From: Ferruginibacter yonginensis
GTDB taxonomy: Bacteria > Bacteroidota > Bacteroidia > Chitinophagales > Chitinophagaceae
Length of the DNA: 64,000 bases
Direction of reading: 5' to 3'
NCBI RefSeq assembly: GCF_042651465.1
Contig: NZ_JBHSCZ010000001.1
Span: forward strand, 868,001-932,000
Of this stretch, positions 46,199 to 55,834 are shown in pieces. Made by a program: the position numbers and the translations under genes. Within the stretch, counting starts at the first letter, position 1, and each line of letters opens with the position of its first letter. The notes under the pieces were generated by a model, which worked only from the letters and a program-made list of their open reading frames with translations, was not told the origin of the DNA and made no database searches.

Positions 46199-47398
46199 TT
46201 ACAACAAATTTATTAATAAACCTTTGTATGCATCACCTGTAATTTCTTTTATAGCATTTGTACAGCTTTTGCAATCATAATGTGATATGGCCTTCCACAA
46301 AAGCGGCACTGCATCACCATAAGTAAATGGTTTTATTTGCTGCCCTGTCCATGCTTGCTTTTTTGACAAATAGGGTAACATAGCATCAAAACCTTTTTGT
46401 AACGATTTACCAGATGGAGTGGTGAATTTCCACAAATTCAAATCAGTTTGGGTTGATAGTTCGGCAATAACATTAAAAGCATTTAATATAAAAACAGAAT
46501 ACCCCATTGATGTGGTACGTTGTAATTCATACGGGAAAAAACCTTTATCATCCATCTCTTTATCAAGCCTTGCTGCGGCTCTGGTAACAGTTTCATTAGC
46601 AACTGCTTTATTATCTGTAAACAAGGCATAAGCTAATGCTTGAGCATCATACCAAATACCATGATTATTTTTTGCATCACGTTCTTCAATGCCTATAACA
46701 CTGCTTTGCATCCAATGCAAATAATCAGAAAACCATTTTTTTAAATCAGTAGTATTTTGAGTAGACCAACTTTTTGAATTTTTAAGTAACGAAACAGCAT
46801 CAATAACAAAAATAAAATGCCTTGTGTCTAACACACCTTCTCCTCTGCCTTCGCTTCTACCCTTTACCGCCTGTCCGAAGTTTGCATTAGGATTCATTTT
46901 AGTGGCACTATTTAAAAACCACACTTTAATTAATTCGCTGGCATGTTTTGCATACTGTTCATCATTAGAATAATAATATGCCAACCCTAACACATAAATA
47001 TGCTCACACATTTTGGGCATATTATCTTTATCAGAATAATTTTTTACTTCAGGGTTTACCTCTCCATCTTTACGCATATAAGGTACGCCATTAGGTTTTG
47101 ACGGATCGGGCCACCAATAAGGTGCAATGCTCATATAATCATGCTTGTCGCCACTTGGCGGTACATCTACCTTATCCATTACTGAAACAGGTTTAAACTC
47201 TAACGATTTTTTAGCTTGCTTTAATAAATTCTCATACGATGCTAAAAGCTCATTATTCGTTTTAGATAAAATAGCTTTATTTTTTTCTAAAACTGCCACA
47301 TCTAATTTGATAACGCTACTTTTTGTAAACTTATCTTGTGCCGATAATGTAACTGTGCCTAAACAAACAGCTACAATTGCTATTATTTTTTTGATCAT
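46199..47398 (-). CDS. Alginate_lyase-domain protein, PL38-like
   Basis: From MIKKIIAIVAV (399 residues) the protein has a clean signal peptide ending near SAQ; the ATG ten codons upstream overlaps the PL6 gene and adds a second basic stretch, so it is less likely. The motif DKHDYMSIAPYWWPDPSKPN near residues 75-95, GRSEGRGEGVLDTRH near 180 and NNHGIWYDAQALAYAL near 245 (Asn, His and Tyr of the active cleft) fit the alpha-toroid Alginate_lyase family and, from memory, its PL38 branch, whose members cut beta-1,4-linked mannuronan or glucuronan. It is periplasmic or surface-exposed and follows the PL6 gene by 10 bases. Confidence 0.85.
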   Translation of the reverse strand: MIKKIIAIVAVCLGTVTLSAQDKFTKSSVIKLDVAVLEKNKAILSKTNNELLASYENLLKQAKKSLEFKPVSVMDKVDVPPSGDKHDYMSIAPYWWPDPSKPNGVPYMRKDGEVNPEVKNYSDKDNMPKMCEHIYVLGLAYYYSNDEQYAKHASELIKVWFLNSATKMNPNANFGQAVKGRSEGRGEGVLDTRHFIFVIDAVSLLKNSKSWSTQNTTDLKKWFSDYLHWMQSSVIGIEERDAKNNHGIWYDAQALAYALFTDNKAVANETVTRAAARLDKEMDDKGFFPYELQRTTSMGYSVFILNAFNVIAELSTQTDLNLWKFTTPSGKSLQKGFDAMLPYLSKKQAWTGQQIKPFTYGDAVPLLWKAISHYDCKSCTNAIKEITGDAYKGLLINLL

Positions 47399-47408
47399 GA
47401 TGATTTTT

Positions 47409-48923
47409 TTAATGAAGCCAACTAACACCTACATCTTTTTTAGTAACAATCCATGCAGGGTTAAAATGGGTAATATCAGTATCGTTTAAAAAGATATTAT
47501 ATTTTGCTAATCGGCTATTGATAACATTTACCAACGTTTTATTTATGTTGATATTTTTATTAGATGTGATGTTAGTTGACACTACATCACTTTGAGTAAT
47601 TTTTTGAAAACCTTTATCAACTGAAATACTGTTGTAATAATAATTTTGCTGTGCTAAATAAGTGCTTTCTGTATTTTCAATTTGAAATACTACTGGATTT
47701 TTACCTTTTGTATTCATCACCGAATTACCTTCAACCCAAACATGTTGTGGTGCTTCAAAAGGCTTGCCCTTAGCGGCGTTTCCTACACCGAGTGTTATGG
47801 CAGGCCCTACTGCATTGTAAACAGTATTATAAGCAACAATAGCACTATCAGCCGGGTAATATTCATTTAAAGCCGAGCCTTTTAAACCAGCCATTATACA
47901 AATAGGCGATTTCATTACACTACTACCACCAGCAACGTTTTCTATATAATTATTAAATACAGTTTGGTAAGGGTTGATGATACGTATACCACCACTGGTA
48001 TTTTTTGATGCAGGACTATTAAAATAATTGCCATACACCACACATTGTTGCCCGTGACGTAACACCAATGCACCATCGTTATTTACAAAACTGTTGAACC
48101 TATAAATGTTACAAAAACTTTTATTGCTGATAACTTCTGCCTCAATTTTTTCATCTTCAAAAAAATTATTTTCAATTACATTATAGCCTTTCGTGAATGA
48201 TGTTTTGCTATCTCCAATACGCATACATTCTCCACCATTTTCAGTATACGTTCTAAACCCAAAATAATTATGATGTATATGATGATGGGTTGATGGTGCC
48301 GCATCGCTACCGTCAACATAATCTTTCGACTTTTTATAAGCCACTACTAATGTGGGGCCTTTATTGCTCTTACCTAAAAAATAACAATGATCAACTTCGT
48401 TGTAACTACCTTTTAATAAAATACTGTATTGTAACACTTCCGCATCTTTAGGTGTATAATTTACCACGGCACAATTTGTAACCCTGCAATGATGCGTATT
48501 GTCATTATCTTTAAACTGACTTCCAAATTCAATGACATTATCACCATTATCTAATGTATTGACACCTTCAAACAAAAAGCCCTCCGCTTGCAAATAACTA
48601 CCAGCAACAAATAATTGTGAACTGCCTTTAAAAATAACTTTGCCAGCTGTTTGTGCTTTCAAAACAATGTAAGCTTGTGCTGTACCATTTTGTGTTGGCT
48701 TAAAATTTATTTTCAAGTCATTATAAATACCATCTTTCCAAATAATGGTATCACCGGCTTTTACAGTTTGTAGCATATTATTAAAATCGACTGTATTATC
48801 CACTACAATATGATGTGCCGTAACATAAAATGGTACAACAAAAAATATCGTAAGCAGCAACCATTTAAATTGTTTTATAAATAACATGTTAGCAATTTCT
48901 TTAAAACTGTATAAAAACGGCAT
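47409..48923 (-). CDS. PL6 alginate lyase (chondroitinase-B-like beta-helix)
   Basis: A 504-residue secreted right-handed beta-helix protein. The signal peptide probably begins at MLFIKQFKWLL (codon 13), ending near VTAHH. The helix holds GDTIIWKDGIYNDL at the N-cap, GGECMRIGDSKTSF, then EAEVISNKS and ALVLRHGQ, which carry the conserved Glu, Lys and Arg of the Ca2+-assisted PL6 active site. PL6 enzymes cut alginate, preferring MG or mannuronate blocks; chondroitinase B is a relative, but the locus has no sulphatases, so alginate is favoured. Length fits one catalytic domain. Confidence 0.92.
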   Translation of the reverse strand: MPFLYSFKEIANMLFIKQFKWLLLTIFFVVPFYVTAHHIVVDNTVDFNNMLQTVKAGDTIIWKDGIYNDLKINFKPTQNGTAQAYIVLKAQTAGKVIFKGSSQLFVAGSYLQAEGFLFEGVNTLDNGDNVIEFGSQFKDNDNTHHCRVTNCAVVNYTPKDAEVLQYSILLKGSYNEVDHCYFLGKSNKGPTLVVAYKKSKDYVDGSDAAPSTHHHIHHNYFGFRTYTENGGECMRIGDSKTSFTKGYNVIENNFFEDEKIEAEVISNKSFCNIYRFNSFVNNDGALVLRHGQQCVVYGNYFNSPASKNTSGGIRIINPYQTVFNNYIENVAGGSSVMKSPICIMAGLKGSALNEYYPADSAIVAYNTVYNAVGPAITLGVGNAAKGKPFEAPQHVWVEGNSVMNTKGKNPVVFQIENTESTYLAQQNYYYNSISVDKGFQKITQSDVVSTNITSNKNININKTLVNVINSRLAKYNIFLNDTDITHFNPAWIVTKKDVGVSWLH

Positions 48924-48995
48924 GTTGCTATATACTTACAATAGCGAACATACCGTTTGTGAAAGAACCCTTTATTAAAACCTCACCTTCTTAAA

Positions 48996-51900
48996 TTATT
49001 TCTTTAAAAACTGACTCGTAGCTACTTGTTGATCAACCATTGCTTCAACAAAATAAACACCTTGAGGTAACGTTGATACATCTATTTGTAATGTTGTAAT
49101 ATTTTTAACTGATTTTGTTAAGATAACTTGTCCGTTTGTATTCACAATTTTCACTGCACTATTATTGCTTAACCCGTTTACATAAATAAATTGAGTTGCA
49201 GGGTTAGGATATACACTCGTTAGCAATTGCTTGTTATTTTTCACAATTACAATATTGCTGTACTGAAAACTTCCATCAACATTCACCACTTTTAAACGAT
49301 AATAAACAGTTGCTGTGTAGGTAGTAGCATCTGCAAAAACATACTGGGATATTTGTTGTGCATTTACTGCACCGATTGATTTAAAATCAACACCATTCAT
49401 ACTCGTTTCAACAATGTATTGTTGCACATTAATTTCATTACTTACAACCCAATGCAAATTATTTTTTTGATCCACTTTTGTAGCATACACATTAACTAAT
49501 TTTACTGGCAAAGGACCAGCAGCTTGGCCTACACTAAAGGGTGAAAAGTTAGTAAACGTTGCAGTTGCAGTATTTGAAGTATTATCACCCGTACCTATTG
49601 CAGGTTCCCAAATGGCACCGCTGTATCTATTAATACCTACTTGATTATTGGGGAATGCTGAAAAATTGGAACCCTCCAATACACTGGGCCAACTCAGTTG
49701 CATGGCACAATCGCCACTACCAGTAATTCGGTTGATCGTCCAAACAGCATCAACCACATCAGCTTTTTGCGTAGCGGAATATGCCGTACCTGTTGGCGTA
49801 CCATCTGTTGTAATACCTTCAAAACAACTAGCAGCAAAATCCATGATTGATGTAGGCGTTAAACTAACCGGCAAATACTTTGTAGCAGTACCTATAGGAA
49901 ATAATGTTGTAGTTGTAATATCATCAAACCTTAAAACACCCACACTATTACCAGCAGCTGCACAGGCAATATATTTACTGTTGCTGAAAGGAGCTCCTCC
50001 AATAATATTGTTAGTTAATACTCTTACCGTATCAGTTGCACGAATGGTTAAAATACCACTACCTAGTGTTAATGTACCTCTAATACGTGTATTAAAATTT
50101 GTAGTTACAGGTGCATTGAGCAATACGTTACCAACTATAATACCTGTGGTGGCTGTTGCACTTATACCAAATGGTGCTGTGGTAGCTGCATTAATAATAT
50201 AGTTTGTGCCAGATTGATATGTTTTTGTACCACTTACCACTACTGCTCCTGTAGCATTATCAAAACCATTAGGGTTTGCCGAAACCAATGTTGCACTATC
50301 ACTTGTAAAAGTGTATGTAACGCCTGTGGCAGTAGCTGTTGCTGGCTTTGATAAATTTATAACTGCATTTGCCGTTGAAAAACCAGCAACAGATGTAGTC
50401 GCATCTAGCCCCGTACCTGCAATAGCTAACCCAGCATTACCAGATAATGTGCCCACGATATTTGTAAGTAAATAAGAACCTTCGGTTGTATTACCTGTAA
50501 TGGACGTTGCAGCACCAGCAACCCTTGCTGTAAAGGTTGCCGTGCCTGCAATTTGTCCACCACTACTAAAACTAAGCTTACCAACAATATTTACCGTTGT
50601 ACTAACAAACATCTGTTTAAGCAAGCTAACATCACTATAATTCGCAACAGTGAATGATGGAATATTGATACTGCCTGTACCCGAAATAGTTTGTGGCGTA
50701 CTGCCACCCATAACAATAATATTGGTGCTACCACCGGGTGCAGATAAAGTTCCGTTTACGGTGAGGTTACCCAAAATAGGTGTATTACCACTAGAGTGTG
50801 TTACAAATGTTGCTCCATTATCAATTGTAATATTTTCAACTTTATATAATGGTCCATCAGATGTAAATGTGGCATTGTTCTCTATAAAAATATTACCGTA
50901 TGTTTTTAAGTTTGCGTATGAACCTGTAGCACTTGATGCATTACTTCTAAAATAGGTATTACTCCCAGGCATCATATTACAGGCCTGAAATGTAGATGTG
51001 CCGCCCATGGGACTTCTATTACCTGTTACTACTAAATTTGAGCCTGATTGAAAAATTACGCCATTTTGCACAGATTGTGTACTACTGCCAAAGGGATAGG
51101 CTGCAGTTGCAGGTGTGCCACCTGAGTTAAAAGTAGCCCCTGCTAGAAATGCCAACCCATTAGTTGTTTGTGAAGTAATACGGTGCGTACCGGTATTACT
51201 CATACTGAATGTACCACTTACTGTACCAGTAACATTTGCCAATAAATTGATGATGATGTTACCATCTGTTAACGGACTATTTACAGTGAAATTACAACCT
51301 GTACCAATAACAAAATCAGGATCGGGTGTGCCATCACCATTAACAGTTAAAGTACCCGTACCACCGCCCCCAGCAGGGCGTTGTATCACCACATTGGCAT
51401 TATTCTGTAATTTAATTTGTCCGAATGAAGTAGAGGTAGCGGTTAATGTAACCGTACCTGTTGTTAGTACGGTACCACCAATATTACTACCATCAAAAAT
51501 TAATACATCATCAATAGCAGTTGCACTTCTGCTCGTACCTAAACCATCTAACTGTGTATTCCAATTTGCATTTGCTGTAAAACTACCATTTGCGCCACCA
51601 ATCCAATAATAAGTTTGAGCAGCTAATGTACCTTCAGCAATAGAGAAATCTGCAAAGCGTACTGCTTCATCACGTAAATCAGCAGGTGTGTTCAAACTTC
51701 TATAAATACCCCATTTAGGGCGTATAAAACTATTATCAGTTCTAATAGTAGCGATGTTATTATTGGTATAATTTAATAAAACAGCTCCATCGCTAACCCT
51801 TTTTAAAGTGATGGCATATTTGCCACTTGTACCTAATGCAGGGTTACCCACAACAATATTTTCAATAACAGATACCCACTGCCCTTCTAACAAGGTTAAA

Positions 51901-52448
51901 TCAATAATTGCTGCTTTAAAAGAAGCACTAGCACTTGTTTCTACATATATTAATTCTAACTTGTTAGGTGTTCCTTTACGAGCTGTCAAAGTAAAAATAG
52001 GATCAGCATCATCACCATTCACCGGTTTAATTTGATGTAAATGTGTAAAGCTAGATGATGCTTTAAAACCATTTGGTATTTTAAATAACCATTTATAAGT
52101 TACCGTTTCGCCGTTAGTACCAATGAGGTTTGCAGGAGATGATGCATAGGTTTTAATTTCAACCCTTTGCCTATCAGCCGAACCTGTTGATGGATCACCA
52201 TCAGTTGAAACATGCGAATAAAATTCAAATACATTTTTGTTCAATGAATTATCAAACACTTCAGCAATATGCCTACCAAAAGTTGTATGGCTATCATCTG
52301 GCGCTTCAACCACATCGTAACCGGGCGCTAGCTTGCTGTTGATGAGTTCGTAGGTATTGCCCGGACCATCAGCAGATAAACTCACTTGAGCTATGTTGGA
52401 TTGCAAGATGGCCAATAAAAAACAACATTGTAATAAAATTTTTTTCAT
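48996..52448 (-). CDS. T9SS protein with lectin/lyase-like N-terminal domain
   Basis: An 1150-residue exported protein (signal about 1-20). Residues about 22-270 form a jelly-roll-like domain with RQRVEIKTYA, YKWLFKIPNGFKASSSFTHLHQIK and PIFTLTARKGTPNKLELIYV. The order of strands and the RxE/H-QIK pairs recall concanavalin-like polysaccharide lyases (heparin lyase I/PL13, PL20), but I cannot assign a family. From about 280 to 990 runs a beta-rich module (TYYWIGGANGSFTANANW ... GNRSPMGGTSTFQACNM ... LFPIGTATKYLPV) shared with the other T9SS protein of this locus. Residues 1070-1150 (YPNPATQFIYV ... LPQGVYFVEA) are a type A sorting domain. It likely binds or cuts the polyuronate at the cell surface. 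Confidence 0.82.
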   Translation of the reverse strand: MKKILLQCCFLLAILQSNIAQVSLSADGPGNTYELINSKLAPGYDVVEAPDDSHTTFGRHIAEVFDNSLNKNVFEFYSHVSTDGDPSTGSADRQRVEIKTYASSPANLIGTNGETVTYKWLFKIPNGFKASSSFTHLHQIKPVNGDDADPIFTLTARKGTPNKLELIYVETSASASFKAAIIDLTLLEGQWVSVIENIVVGNPALGTSGKYAITLKRVSDGAVLLNYTNNNIATIRTDNSFIRPKWGIYRSLNTPADLRDEAVRFADFSIAEGTLAAQTYYWIGGANGSFTANANWNTQLDGLGTSRSATAIDDVLIFDGSNIGGTVLTTGTVTLTATSTSFGQIKLQNNANVVIQRPAGGGGTGTLTVNGDGTPDPDFVIGTGCNFTVNSPLTDGNIIINLLANVTGTVSGTFSMSNTGTHRITSQTTNGLAFLAGATFNSGGTPATAAYPFGSSTQSVQNGVIFQSGSNLVVTGNRSPMGGTSTFQACNMMPGSNTYFRSNASSATGSYANLKTYGNIFIENNATFTSDGPLYKVENITIDNGATFVTHSSGNTPILGNLTVNGTLSAPGGSTNIIVMGGSTPQTISGTGSINIPSFTVANYSDVSLLKQMFVSTTVNIVGKLSFSSGGQIAGTATFTARVAGAATSITGNTTEGSYLLTNIVGTLSGNAGLAIAGTGLDATTSVAGFSTANAVINLSKPATATATGVTYTFTSDSATLVSANPNGFDNATGAVVVSGTKTYQSGTNYIINAATTAPFGISATATTGIIVGNVLLNAPVTTNFNTRIRGTLTLGSGILTIRATDTVRVLTNNIIGGAPFSNSKYIACAAAGNSVGVLRFDDITTTTLFPIGTATKYLPVSLTPTSIMDFAASCFEGITTDGTPTGTAYSATQKADVVDAVWTINRITGSGDCAMQLSWPSVLEGSNFSAFPNNQVGINRYSGAIWEPAIGTGDNTSNTATATFTNFSPFSVGQAAGPLPVKLVNVYATKVDQKNNLHWVVSNEINVQQYIVETSMNGVDFKSIGAVNAQQISQYVFADATTYTATVYYRLKVVNVDGSFQYSNIVIVKNNKQLLTSVYPNPATQFIYVNGLSNNSAVKIVNTNGQVILTKSVKNITTLQIDVSTLPQGVYFVEAMVDQQVATSQFLKK

Positions 52449-52453
52449 AACAA

Positions 52454-53347
52454 TTATTGTTTAAAGTTTTTAAGATTCATTATGAACGCCATCATTGCTT
52501 TGTTAATTTCACTATTTTTTTCTTTTTCAAACTTACCATGTAAGCCACCTGGCACTGTAATGAATTGTGAAATGACACCAGCATCTTGTAGTTTTTTGTA
52601 TAATGCTACAGATTCTTGATAGGGAACCGTAGGGTCAGCATCACCATGTACAATAAATGTTGGTGGGCTATTTTTATCAACATACGTAATGGGTGAAACT
52701 GATTTTGCAAAAGCTTCATCTTTTGATTTTGCTCCCAACCAATTCACAGCAGATTTGCTGGTGATATTTGGTCCATAAGCCCAATCCCAAACATCAGTGA
52801 TACCATACTTATCAATAATGGCAGCTACTTTTATGTTTTCAACACCCGTACAGTTCGTATCGAAAATATGGTTATTACCTAATAGACCACCCATTAATGC
52901 CAAATGACCGCCTGCACTGCCTCCCATTATTACAATTTTGTTTACATCAATATTTAATTCCTTCGCATTTTTAATTAAATAAATTAAAGCACAACGGGTA
53001 TCTTCAATTGCAGCAGGGGCTGTTGCTTTACCAGTTAAACGGTACTCAATGTTAGCCACTGCAAAACCAGCTTTAAAAAAAGTACTAAAGCCTGTTTGTG
53101 ATTCTTTCTCACCGTGGTTCCAACCGCCACCATGTATATTAATAACAACTGCAGTAGCTTTTCCATTATTTGGGGGCAAATACAAATCCATTTTACCTTC
53201 CCAATCTTTAGCAGTGGTATACACTACATTTAATTTTGATGAATAACCAGCAGGGTATTCAACCGGCTTGAATTCTTTTTCAACAGCATCTTGAGCAAAC
53301 GAAGAAAAAGAGAGTAAGCTCAAAGCAACGATGATTATTTTTTTCAT
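52454..53347 (-). CDS. Secreted alpha/beta-hydrolase esterase, copy 2
   Basis: A 297-residue carboxylesterase with signal peptide (about 1-18). Oxyanion motif HGGGWNHGEKES near 72-83, nucleophile MGGSAGGHLALM near 142-153, Asp in HGDADPTVPYQES near 233 and His in PGGLHGKF near 270: a complete triad of the BD-FAE/acetyl-esterase type. It is a tandem paralogue of the next upstream gene. In a polyuronate locus it probably removes O-acetyl groups from the glycan; this is inference from context. Confidence 0.87.
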   Translation of the reverse strand: MKKIIIVALSLLSFSSFAQDAVEKEFKPVEYPAGYSSKLNVVYTTAKDWEGKMDLYLPPNNGKATAVVINIHGGGWNHGEKESQTGFSTFFKAGFAVANIEYRLTGKATAPAAIEDTRCALIYLIKNAKELNIDVNKIVIMGGSAGGHLALMGGLLGNNHIFDTNCTGVENIKVAAIIDKYGITDVWDWAYGPNITSKSAVNWLGAKSKDEAFAKSVSPITYVDKNSPPTFIVHGDADPTVPYQESVALYKKLQDAGVISQFITVPGGLHGKFEKEKNSEINKAMMAFIMNLKNFKQ

Positions 53348-53363
53348 GTAGATATAATTTTAA

Positions 53364-54269
53364 TTATTGAATTGACAAGTGTTCTTTTAAAAATGGTATG
53401 AGTGCTGCTTGTATGATTTGTTTTTGTTGTTCATCATAACCACCATGTCCACCCCCAGGTATTGTAATAAACAGATGCTTTACTCCAGCTTTTGTTAAAG
53501 CCGCATCTAATTCAACAGTTTGCTGGTAAGGCACACGAGGGTCAGCATCGCCATGCGTTAAAAAAATTGGCGGATTATTTTTATTGATATATGAAATGGG
53601 TGATAACGATTTTGCAAAAGCCACATCATCTTTTTTTGCACTACCCAACCACTCATAAATTGCACCATCTTTTAAAACTTTATTAATGTTTGGATCAAAT
53701 AAAGTAGATGGAGTAGATTGAGCAATAACTGCAGCAATACGATAAGGTTTATTAGTAATGGTACAATCTTTATCAAATTGAGCATTATTGTTCCCCATTA
53801 GCCCAGCCATTAATGCCAAATGTGCCCCAGCAGAACTACCACTTAATACAATGCGATTAACATCAATATTCAAAGAATCAGCATGGTTAATTAAATACAT
53901 CATTACACAACGCACATCTTCAATGGCAGCAGGCGCTGTAGCTTGTGCACTCAACCTATATTCAACATTGGCTACAGCAAAGCCTAATTTAAAGTAGGTA
54001 CTAAAGCCAGTTTGCGATTCTTTATTGCCATGCCGCCAAGCACCCCCGTGCATATTAATTAGTATTGGCATTGGCTTTACATTTACGCCTGATTTATAGT
54101 AAATATCAACCCTACCTTCCCAGTTGTTTACTTTTTTGTATACTACATTTAACTGCTGCGTATAACCAACAGGAACTTTCACTGATTTTACAGATGTAAG
54201 TTCTTGTTGTGACAACACAACTTGTGCACTCAGCAAAAAAACAATTAAAATGTATATACCCTTTTTCAT
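53364..54269 (-). CDS. Secreted alpha/beta-hydrolase esterase, copy 1
   Basis: A 301-residue paralogue of the following gene: signal peptide about 1-20, HGGAWRHGNKES, SGSSAGAHLALMAGLMG, HGDADPRVPYQQT and PGGGHGGYDE. The nucleophile elbow reads GSSAGA in place of GGSAGG, and an extra segment (TLFDPNINKVLKDGAIYEW) replaces the aromatic loop of the other copy, so the two may differ in substrate. It begins 2 bases after the susD stop and is certainly in the SusCD transcript. Confidence 0.87.
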   Translation of the reverse strand: MKKGIYILIVFLLSAQVVLSQQELTSVKSVKVPVGYTQQLNVVYKKVNNWEGRVDIYYKSGVNVKPMPILINMHGGAWRHGNKESQTGFSTYFKLGFAVANVEYRLSAQATAPAAIEDVRCVMMYLINHADSLNIDVNRIVLSGSSAGAHLALMAGLMGNNNAQFDKDCTITNKPYRIAAVIAQSTPSTLFDPNINKVLKDGAIYEWLGSAKKDDVAFAKSLSPISYINKNNPPIFLTHGDADPRVPYQQTVELDAALTKAGVKHLFITIPGGGHGGYDEQQKQIIQAALIPFLKEHLSIQ

Positions 54270-54271
54270 GA

Positions 54272-55816
54272 CTAGTACCCAGGATTTTGAGGAATTACCA
54301 ATTGGGTGTTCGTATCTATTTCATGTTGTGGAATAGGCAACAACAAATGATCTGGCGTTACAAAAGCCTGTAATTGAGCCAATGTGAGTGCCGGCGCTGG
54401 GTATTGACCGTAATGCCTTGCATATTCTCTTGCAAATTGATTTTTTATTACATCTTCTGCTCTTATGGTAGTTAAAGTTGTATTATAACGCACCAAATCA
54501 AAAAAGCGTTGATTTTCAAAAGCCAACTCCAACCTACGTTCGTTAGAAAGTGCTTCTTCAAAAGTAGCCACACTGTTTACAGTAGCAGGTAAACTTGGTA
54601 ACCCTGCCCTTGTACGAATGGTATTAATTAAACCAATACTTGAAGGGGTATAGCCTTGTGCTTCTGCCAACATTAATAATATATCAGCATAACGTAAAAC
54701 GGGCCAATCACTTTCTCCATCACCTGTTAAAACAACAGGCGTTAAATACTTTTTTACGTACAATTTAGCTGCACTACCACTGCCAAATACACCTATGTTT
54801 ACGGCCCTTCTTGCATCGGCTGCAATGAATGCTGTATCAACATTATCTGTTGGATAATTATTTCCTAAACCAGAACCATTGATTACAGCAGAACCGCTAT
54901 TGAGCGGACCAAAATCATTACCGAAACTTGAACCCAAACCTAATCCTCCGGCTTTATAACGAACAGCGAATAATATTTCACTATTCAATTCATTAGTGGT
55001 AGAAAATACAGTTGCATAATTTGGTTGCAATGCATGACCACTATTGGTAATAACATCTTGCAGCAAAGTAATAGCCTCGGCTTTTCTATTTAATGTTAAG
55101 TATACTTTAGCCAATAACCCTTTTGAAGCCCAACGTGTGGCCTTGCCTAAGTTTACAGCCGCTATTTGATTATATTTTGCAGTACTTAAAAAATTAGATG
55201 CGTTGGTTAAATCAGCTTCAATTAATTTATAAATATCAGCAACAGATGAACGATTAATGGTAACACTTTCAGTAGCAGTAATAGGTGTGTGAATCAAAAA
55301 TACACCACCATATAACCTTACTAAATTAAAATAATGATATGCCCTTATAAACATAGCTTCACCAGCCAATTGTTTGCGAATAGAGTCACTCATACTAACA
55401 CTAATAGCACCTAAAGTAATAGTACCAGTTGCAGGAGCATATTGAACGCCTAGCCTTTGCAAAATAACATTACAGTTACGGATATTATTGTATGAATTGA
55501 GCCAGTATGTGTACAAACCCTGATGGGTGGTTGCAGGGAAAAACATATCCAAATCACTGTAATCTCTATTGATAGATGAGGTACTGTTGGCAACGCCCAT
55601 TTTGGTATTATCGCTACGCAATTCTGTAAACTGCCACTCGGTATTCATGGTACGTTGCATACCACTATAACAGCCTGTTAACCCTGATTGAATTTCTTCA
55701 ACAGTTGAGTAATACGTGGCTGAATTTAAATTAGATTGAGGTACTACATCTATCACTTTTTTGCAAGAAAAAAATCCAATGCATGTGATCAAACTTATAT
55801 ATTGTAAATATTTCAT
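54272..55816 (-). CDS. susD: SusD/RagB-family glycan-binding lipoprotein
   Basis: A 514-residue outer-membrane lipoprotein: signal MKYLQYISLITCIGFFSC with the lipidated Cys at about 18. It has a SusD-like N-terminal domain (YYSTVEEIQSGLTGCYSGMQ) and a RagB/SusD C-terminal domain (RYADILLMLAEA, INTIRTRAGLPSLP, ERRLELAFENQRFFDLVRY), as in all members. It caps the SusC barrel and captures oligosaccharide, here most likely alginate-derived. Stop and start of susC and susD are 18 bases apart. Confidence 0.95.
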   Translation of the reverse strand: MKYLQYISLITCIGFFSCKKVIDVVPQSNLNSATYYSTVEEIQSGLTGCYSGMQRTMNTEWQFTELRSDNTKMGVANSTSSINRDYSDLDMFFPATTHQGLYTYWLNSYNNIRNCNVILQRLGVQYAPATGTITLGAISVSMSDSIRKQLAGEAMFIRAYHYFNLVRLYGGVFLIHTPITATESVTINRSSVADIYKLIEADLTNASNFLSTAKYNQIAAVNLGKATRWASKGLLAKVYLTLNRKAEAITLLQDVITNSGHALQPNYATVFSTTNELNSEILFAVRYKAGGLGLGSSFGNDFGPLNSGSAVINGSGLGNNYPTDNVDTAFIAADARRAVNIGVFGSGSAAKLYVKKYLTPVVLTGDGESDWPVLRYADILLMLAEAQGYTPSSIGLINTIRTRAGLPSLPATVNSVATFEEALSNERRLELAFENQRFFDLVRYNTTLTTIRAEDVIKNQFAREYARHYGQYPAPALTLAQLQAFVTPDHLLLPIPQHEIDTNTQLVIPQNPGY

Positions 55817-55834
55817 GACGTAATTTTTGAAGAA

